A DNA stretch of 11,091 nt. Source: Pseudomonadota bacterium (GTDB lineage Bacteria > Pseudomonadota > Alphaproteobacteria > Acetobacterales > Acetobacteraceae). Shown here in pieces: positions 7,498 through 11,091 of the stretch. The translations under genes and the position numbers were made by a program. The first letter of the stretch is position 1; every line of letters starts with the position of its first letter. The stretch is from positions 1 to 11,091 of the forward strand of contig JAJZFF010000372.1 in assembly GCA_021805485.1 (NCBI GenBank). The letters are read 5' to 3'. Below the pieces are notes generated by a model. It worked only from the letters and a program-made list of their open reading frames with translations. It searched no databases and was not told where the DNA came from.

Positions 7498-8522
7498 TGC
7501 AAACGCCGCTTTTCCCCGCCGGCTCTTTTGCCGATCTCCGCGCCCGGCTGGCGGATCTGCCCGCCGCCGACCCGGCCAGCATCGCCGCCGCCCGGATGCG
7601 CCAGGACAACCTCACGAAACCCCCTGGCGCGCTTGGCCGGCTGGAGGAACTGGCGATTTTTATGGCCGGCTGGCAGGGCCGCTCGCGCCCAGTGCTGGAC
7701 CGTGCGCAGGCGGTGGTCTTCGCCGGCAACCATGGCATCTGCCGGCAGGGCGTAAACCCCTTCCCGCAGGAGGTTACCGCCCAGATGGTGGCGAACTTCA
7801 TGCGCGGCGGCGCTGCAATCAACCAGCTTTGCCGGGTGAGTGGCGCGGATCTCTCGATCGTGGCGCTCGACCTCGACCGCCCGACCGGCGATTTCACCGA
7901 AGGTCCTGCGATGACCGAGGCCGAGGTGCTTGACGCCATGGTCCGCGGGGCGGCGGCGGTCGACACCGGCGCGAATGTCCTTTTGCTAGGTGAGATGGGG
8001 ATCGGCAACTCGACCGTGGCGGCCGCACAGGCCCGCGCCTCCTTCGGCGGCACGGCCTGGGACTGGGTCGGTCCCGGCACCGGCGCGGATGCCGACAAGA
8101 TCGCGATCAAAGCTCAGGTCATCGAGGCGGGGATGGAGCGCCATGCCGCCGCCCTCGGCGACCCGCTTGCCACGCTCACGGCCTTTGGCGGGCGCGAGCA
8201 GGCGGCGATCTGCGGGGCGGTCCTCGCCGCGCGGGCAGCGCGGATCCCTGTGATGCTCGACGGCTTCATCTGCACCGCCGCCGCGGCCATGCTTGCGCCG
8301 CTTGGCATCGGCGCACTCGACCACTGCATGGTCGGCCACGCCAGCGCCGAGCCGGGGCACCGAAAGCTACTTTCGGCCATCGGCAAGAAGGCCGTCCTTG
8401 ATCTCGGGATGCGCCTCGGCGAGGGCTCGGGCGCGGCGGTGGCGCTGGGCGTGCTGCGGGCGGCCCTTGCCGCCCATGACGGCATGGCGACCTTCGCCGA
8501 GGCCGGGATCTCGGCCGGATGA
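7494..8522 (+). CDS. cobT: Nicotinate-nucleotide--dimethylbenzimidazole phosphoribosyltransferase
   Basis: CobT (CobU in P. denitrificans nomenclature) transfers phosphoribose from nicotinate mononucleotide to 5,6-dimethylbenzimidazole, forming alpha-ribazole 5'-phosphate. The 342-residue protein has the normal family length and blocks: LTKPPGALGRLEELA near 40-54, FAGNHGICRQGVNPFP, LLLGEMGIGNSTVAAA, GHASAEPGHR, and RLGEGSGAAVAL near the C-terminus. Glu310 in that last motif matches the catalytic base Glu317 of the Salmonella enzyme. Two adjacent ATGs (7494 and 7497) could serve as start; the first overlaps the cobU stop in an ATGA. The BluB domain encoded on the opposite strand at 3027 onward supplies the base. 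The stop overlaps cobS by ATGA at 8519-8522. Confidence 0.97.
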   Translation: MMQTPLFPAGSFADLRARLADLPAADPASIAAARMRQDNLTKPPGALGRLEELAIFMAGWQGRSRPVLDRAQAVVFAGNHGICRQGVNPFPQEVTAQMVANFMRGGAAINQLCRVSGADLSIVALDLDRPTGDFTEGPAMTEAEVLDAMVRGAAAVDTGANVLLLGEMGIGNSTVAAAQARASFGGTAWDWVGPGTGADADKIAIKAQVIEAGMERHAAALGDPLATLTAFGGREQAAICGAVLAARAARIPVMLDGFICTAAAAMLAPLGIGALDHCMVGHASAEPGHRKLLSAIGKKAVLDLGMRLGEGSGAAVALGVLRAALAAHDGMATFAEAGISAG

Positions 8523-9274
8523 GCTGCTCTTGGATCCAGTCCCGAGTGGACGAGGCGCGCCTGGCGCTGATGCTGCTGACGCGCCTGCCGATGGGCAGGA
8601 TCGACCCGGTGCCCACGCTCTCCGCCGCTGCCTGGGCCTATCCGCTCGCCGGGGCCGTGGTGGGGGCGATTGTGGGGCTGGTCTATCTCCTGGCGCAGAG
8701 CCTCGGCCTCCAGCCCCTCCCGGCGGTGGTGCTCGCCGTATTGGCGGGCGTCGTGGCGACAGGCGGCATACATGAAGACGGGCTCGCCGATCTCGCCGAC
8801 GGCTTCGGCGGCGGCGGCGACCGCGCCCGGAAACTGGAGATCATGCGCGACAGCAGGGTCGGCAGCTATGGGGTGATCGCGCTCTGCCTCGCGCTGTTCC
8901 TCCGCGTCGTCGTCTTGGCAGAGGTGCTGCCGGGCCATGCGCCGCTGTTCGTTCTCCTCGGGCTCGGCGCGCTCAGTCGGGCGCCGCTGCCGGTCCTGAT
9001 GCGGCTTCTCCCCGCCGCGCGTGCCGAAGGGCTCGGCCACTCCGCGGCGCTGCGCATAGGTGCAGGGCAGGCGGCCGCGGCGGCCATCACCGGCTTCGTC
9101 CTCGCCGCGCTCTTCCTGCCGTTGCTTCTCTGCCCCGTCCTCGCGGCAGCGGCGGCGGCCGCTCTGACCGGCCTTCTTGCTCGCCGCCAGATCGGCGGTT
9201 TCACCGGAGACGTGCTCGGAGCCGCGCAGATCGCCGCCGAACTCGCGGCCCTGCTGGCGCTCGCCGCCGCCTGA
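8519..9274 (+). CDS. cobS: Adenosylcobinamide-GDP ribazoletransferase (cobalamin synthase)
   Basis: CobS (CobV in P. denitrificans nomenclature) is the membrane-bound enzyme that joins adenosylcobinamide-GDP and alpha-ribazole (phosphate), completing the nucleotide loop. The 251-residue protein has the metal-binding block GGIHEDGLADLADGFGGG at 82-99 (acidic residues E86, D87, D91, D94), followed by RKLEIMRDSRVGSYG at 104-118, and QIGGFTGDVLGAAQ at 224-237. Strongly hydrophobic stretches around 44-60, 66-81, 118-136, 141-150, 186-215 and 238-251 fit a multi-pass membrane protein. It is last in the cobU-cobT-cobS operon and starts within the cobT stop (ATGA). It is followed after 50 bp by the second riboswitch, so the transporter that follows forms a separately regulated unit. 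Confidence 0.96.
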   Translation: MSCSWIQSRVDEARLALMLLTRLPMGRIDPVPTLSAAAWAYPLAGAVVGAIVGLVYLLAQSLGLQPLPAVVLAVLAGVVATGGIHEDGLADLADGFGGGGDRARKLEIMRDSRVGSYGVIALCLALFLRVVVLAEVLPGHAPLFVLLGLGALSRAPLPVLMRLLPAARAEGLGHSAALRIGAGQAAAAAITGFVLAALFLPLLLCPVLAAAAAAALTGLLARRQIGGFTGDVLGAAQIAAELAALLALAAA

Positions 9275-9289
9275 GGGTCGGATTTTGCG

Positions 9290-9319
9290 TTGACGGCCTG
9301 GCGTGCCGGCTTCTATGCA
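9290..9319 (+). promoter_or_regulatory. Candidate promoter of the nicT riboswitch transcript
   Basis: TTGACG at 9290-9295 and TATGCA at 9314-9319 are separated by 18 nt, placing the transcription start at about 9326, right where the second riboswitch begins. The -10 element is only a partial match, so this is tentative. Confidence 0.4.
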
Positions 9320-9325
9320 GGTCTC

Positions 9326-9487
9326 GATGGTTCCCCTCGGGGATGAAAAGGGATCGCGGTGAGGATTCGGGTCCGATGCCGCGGCTTCCCCCGCAACCGT
9401 AAGTGGCGGGCCCTCTCCAGAAGCCACTGGCCCGGCCGGCTGGGAAGGCGGTGGGGGCGAGTGCTACGAGCCAGGAGACCTGCCATC
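9326..9487 (+). ncRNA. Cobalamin riboswitch (AdoCbl aptamer) leading a Co/Ni transporter gene
   Basis: The conserved blocks appear in order: GATGAAAAGGGATCGCGGTGA (about 9342-9362), GCCGCGGCTTCCCCCGCAAC (about 9377-9396) followed by CGTAA, the B12-box GAAGCCACTGG (about 9420-9430), GGGAAGGCGG (about 9441-9450), and GAGCCAGGAGACCTGCCATC up to 9487. A P1 helix pairs GATGG (9326-9330) with CCATC (9483-9487). Downstream, 9534-9551 can fold into a 7-bp hairpin with loop AAGA (GGACCGA/TCGGTTC), a possible part of the expression platform, and no U-run follows. Cobalamin riboswitches before NicT/HoxN permeases are a known arrangement that limits cobalt uptake when B12 is plentiful. Here the controlled gene is broken. 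Confidence 0.95.
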
Positions 9488-9596
9488 ACGGACGTCAGAG
9501 CAGGAACATTGGGCGGGGTGTCTCGGTGGGTCTGGACCGAAAGATCGGTTCGAGGAGCCTTGCTGTGACACTTGACGTCAACGGCAGGACAGTCTC

Positions 9597-10020
9597 ATGC
9601 CAACCGCCATCTCGAGGCTCTTTCGGGAATCCGACAGCGCGCTACGACCGCGGCTCGTATCGATCTACGCTATGCTCAGGGGTCCTGAACCTCGTCGCCT
9701 GGGCCTGGGCCTTTCTCGCCTTCCACGGCAATCCCGGCCCTCTCGGCGTCGCACTCGTCACCTACGGGCTGGGCCTGCAGCACGCGGTCGATGTCGACCA
9801 TATCGCCGTGATCGACAATGTGACGCGCAAGCTCATGCAGATGGGGCAGCGCTCTGTCACCGTCGGCCTTTTCTTCGCGCTCAGCCATTCTATGGTGGTC
9901 ATAGTTACCGCCGGAGCCGTGGCCATCGCGGCGACGTTGCTCGGCAGCTTCGAGGCCATGAGCAGCGTATCGGGCGTCATCAGCACGATCGTGTCCTCGT
10001 TCTTCCTGCTGGCGATCGCG
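9597..10020 (+). pseudogene. nicT: NicT/HoxN-type nickel-cobalt permease, frameshifted and truncated
   Basis: The frame from the ATG at 9597 (AGGAC at 9586-9590 as binding site) reads MPTAISRLFRESDSALRPRL, a typical NicT start, up to about codon 28. It then loses homology at the AGGGG run (9678-9682). Homology resumes one base later (VLNLVAWAWAFLAF), so removing one G restores the protein. The restored sequence carries the family signature in transmembrane segment II as QHAVDVDHI (61-69; usually RHA-DADHI) and LFFALSHSMVV (91-101; usually FFSLGHSTVV). It continues to about residue 142 (SFFLLAIAA), where nicT sequence ends abruptly at an IS110 fragment. Roughly 60% of a normal permease of about 350 residues is missing, so the gene cannot work. 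The family would import cobalt for B12 synthesis, in line with the riboswitch upstream. Confidence 0.88.
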
Positions 10021-10021
10021 G

Positions 10022-10267
10022 CACATGCCGCGTCTCCAGAAGCTCAATAGCAAAACCCGCCTCCCGCAGGCCCGCATATAGCCATTGCGACAGCGGGCCC
10101 GCTTCAAGGCCAATCCGGGCGAAAGCAACATCTGATTGTCGCAGCCAGTCGATCAGCGTCTCTGGTTCCGTCGCCACCTTGCCCTCGCAAACCACCCGAC
10201 CCGTCGCGTCGATCACGCATACCGCCGAGCTTTCCAACGACACGTCAATTCCTGCATAATGCTCCAT
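10022..10267 (-). pseudogene. IS110-family transposase, 5' fragment
   Basis: From the ATG at 10267-10265 the sequence reads MEHYAGIDVSLESSAVCVID with WLRQSDVAFARIGLEAGPLS at about 41-60 and FAIELLETRHV ending at residue 82. This is the N-terminal RuvC-like DEDD domain of IS110 transposases; Asp8 and Glu55 are the first two catalytic acids. IS110 transposases are usually 300-400 residues, so the last two catalytic acids and the C-terminal serine-containing domain are gone. The frame runs on for 13 residues into reversed nicT sequence. The break lies inside the gene and not at an element end, so it arose by deletion or rearrangement. It is inactive by itself. Confidence 0.88.
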
Positions 10268-10270
10268 GGT

Positions 10271-10341
10271 TGTCCCTCGATGATGCTTGGAGCAGGACCA
10301 TCCTGACTCCGTTCAAACTCACACCATCATTCTGAGGGACA
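10271..10341. repeat. Imperfect inverted repeat upstream of the IS110 transposase
   Basis: TGTCCCTCGATGATG at 10271-10285 pairs with CATCATTCTGAGGGACA at 10325-10341: 8 bp and 6 bp of perfect pairing separated by a small internal loop. It lies just before the transposase start (10267, minus strand). It may be a subterminal repeat of the element, or part of the structured non-coding RNA that IS110 elements encode next to their transposase. Confidence 0.7.
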
Positions 10342-10353
10342 GCCACCCAATCC

Positions 10354-10369
10354 GTCATCTCCAGATGAC
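10354..10369. repeat. Short palindrome between the IS110 remnant and IS66
   Basis: GTCATCT and AGATGAC form perfect 7-bp arms around a CC centre. The palindrome sits in the 150-bp non-coding stretch between the two IS genes (10268-10417) and may belong to an end of one of them. I could not recognise a typical IS66 terminal repeat here. Confidence 0.55.
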
Positions 10370-10417
10370 CGGCCCGTTACCCCATCTCATAGGAATGCTT
10401 CGAAGGACTGTGTTGAG

Positions 10418-10780
10418 GTGATCACGCGCGGGGCGCGCCGGCGGTGGTCGAGGTCGGTGAAGCGGGCGATTGTGGAGGCGAGCTTGGCGCCCGGCGTGAT
10501 GGTTTCGGCACTGTGCCGTCAGCACGAGATCAGCAGCGGGCAACTGAGCACGTGGCGGCGACAATATCGGGATGGCGATCTGGCTGAAGCGGCGCCGCTG
10601 GTGCCGGGCTTTGCGCGGGCGGTGGTAAGCGGGACTGCGCCGGCGTTGGGCTTGGCGGCAGCGTCGACGGCGATGGAGACGATCGAGATCACGCTGCCGG
10701 ACGGGGTGGGATTGCGTGTCGGCGCCGGGGTGAGCCAGGCGGCATTGAGCCGGGTGCTGGCGGCGCTGAGGGACGCATGA
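10418..10780 (+). CDS. tnpA: IS66-family accessory protein TnpA (helix-turn-helix)
   Basis: A 120-residue protein beginning at a GTG codon (MITRGARRRWSRSVKRAIVE). The first 50 or so residues have the helix-turn-helix seen in IS66/IS3 OrfA proteins, with VSALCRQHEISSGQLSTWRR at about 29-48. The C-terminal part (METIEITLPDGVGLRVGAGV) is the usual tail of IS66 TnpA. GAAGGA lies about 10 nt before the start. Its stop overlaps the next gene by ATGA (10777-10780). It presumably assists DNA binding in transposition and is found together with TnpB and the TnpC transposase. Confidence 0.9.
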   Translation: MITRGARRRWSRSVKRAIVEASLAPGVMVSALCRQHEISSGQLSTWRRQYRDGDLAEAAPLVPGFARAVVSGTAPALGLAAASTAMETIEITLPDGVGLRVGAGVSQAALSRVLAALRDA

Positions 10781-11091
10781 TCGCACCCGGCGCGGGTGTC
10801 CGGGTCTATCTTGCCTGCGGCCGGACGGACATGAGGAAGGGGCTGGACGGGCTGGCGATGCTGGTCCAGCAGGTCTTTGGCGGGAACCCGTTTGATGGTG
10901 CGGTCTACGCATTCCGCGGCCGGCGTGCCGGACAGATCAAGCTGCTCTGGCATGACGGGGTGGGGTTGTGCCTGCTGACCAGGCGGCTGGAACGGGGCGC
11001 GTTTGCCTGGCCGCAAAGCGGGACCGCGCTGATGTCGCTGAGCCCGGCGCAACTTGCCACACTGCTCGAGGGCTGCGAGTGGCGGGCTCCG
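10777..11091 (+). CDS. tnpB: IS66-family TnpB (Orf2), cut by the right edge of the window
   Basis: The gene is open for 105 codons from the ATG at 10777 to the last base. The sequence carries the IS66 Orf2 hallmarks: VYLACGRTDMRKGLDGLA at about 10-27, AFRGRRAGQIKLLWHDGVGL at about 45-64, LTRRLERGAFAWP, and LSPAQLATLLEGCEW near the edge. Only the last few residues appear to be missing, since the family is about 115 residues long. The tnpC transposase should follow outside the window. It is translationally coupled to tnpA by ATGA and is essential for IS66 transposition in characterised elements, although its biochemical role is not settled. Confidence 0.93.
   Translation, partial: MIAPGAGVRVYLACGRTDMRKGLDGLAMLVQQVFGGNPFDGAVYAFRGRRAGQIKLLWHDGVGLCLLTRRLERGAFAWPQSGTALMSLSPAQLATLLEGCEWRAP

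Larger units (their letters stand above)
10022..10345 (-). mobile_element. Remnant of an IS110-family element (left end and start of transposase)
   Basis: The remnant consists of the transposase fragment plus the non-coding stretch upstream of it, which contains an inverted repeat (10271-10285 with 10325-10341). The outer boundary near 10345 is a guess, because IS110 elements lack clear terminal repeats. The right-hand part of the element is missing. Confidence 0.6.
10418..11091 (+). mobile_element. IS66-family insertion sequence, left part
   Basis: tnpA and tnpB are in the standard order with an ATGA overlap, and the element continues to the right. The left terminal inverted repeat should lie within about 10345-10417 but I do not recognise a canonical GTAAGC-type end. 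No target-site duplication can be tested because the right end is outside the window. Confidence 0.8.

Noticed and set aside
8114..9427. A 437-codon minus-strand open frame antisense to cobT and cobS and across the second riboswitch
   Set aside because: Low-complexity composition (Arg, Glu, Gln, Gly) and overlap with two well-supported genes and a riboswitch show it is not coding.
9403..9596. Open frame upstream of, and in frame with, the main part of nicT
   Set aside because: It begins inside the riboswitch aptamer and has no transporter-like sequence. The real N-terminus is in another frame from 9597.
10355..10912. A 185-codon minus-strand open frame over the IS66 genes
   Set aside because: It is antisense to tnpA and tnpB, with an Arg/Pro/His-rich composition and no family motif.

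Overview
This is a GC-rich (roughly 70%) window from an alphaproteobacterium, most likely a member of the Rhodobacterales. The evidence is the codon use, the aerobic-type nomenclature set (cobW, cobO, cobQ), and above all a BluE-type L-threonine kinase, which is known from Rhodobacterales. About 10 kb is a late cobalamin (vitamin B12) biosynthesis island. The last 1.1 kb is insertion-sequence debris that has cut into a cobalt transporter gene.

Layout, left to right. (1) Minus strand, 1-821: a cobalamin riboswitch (644-821) leads a small Cys-rich DUF1636 protein and then cobW, which runs off the left edge. (2) Plus strand, 875-3013: cobO and cobQ, adenosylation of the corrin ring and side-chain amidation. 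(3) Minus strand, 6930 down to 3027: a tightly coupled operon of a histidine phosphatase (probable alpha-ribazole phosphatase), bluE (L-threonine kinase, broken by an apparent one-base frameshift), cbiB, and a fused cobC-bluB gene. (4) Plus strand, 6997-9274: cobU-cobT-cobS, nucleotide-loop activation and assembly. (5) Plus strand, 9326-10020: a second cobalamin riboswitch heading a NicT/HoxN-type Co/Ni permease gene that is both frameshifted and truncated. (6) 10022-11091: a 5' fragment of an IS110-family transposase on the minus strand, a short non-coding stretch with inverted repeats, and the left part of an IS66-family element (tnpA complete, tnpB cut by the window edge).

How the genes work together: CobO adenosylates the corrin and CobQ makes adenosylcobyric acid. 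BluE phosphorylates L-threonine, the CobC domain decarboxylates it to (R)-1-aminopropan-2-ol phosphate, and CbiB attaches that to cobyric acid. CobU converts the product to adenosylcobinamide-GDP. The BluB domain makes 5,6-dimethylbenzimidazole, CobT activates it, CobS joins the halves, and the phosphatase removes the remaining phosphate. CobW and the DUF1636 protein probably serve cobalt delivery, and the riboswitch-controlled transporter would have imported cobalt.

Genes within operons mostly overlap by ATGA (173-176, 5562-5565, 6343-6346, 7494-7497, 8519-8522; also the IS66 pair at 10777-10780), which points to translational coupling. No new defence or mobile system is visible. The points most worth checking are the bluE frameshift, which sits on a sequence formally resembling a -1 slippery site, the CobC-BluB fusion, and the riboswitch left attached to a wrecked transporter.
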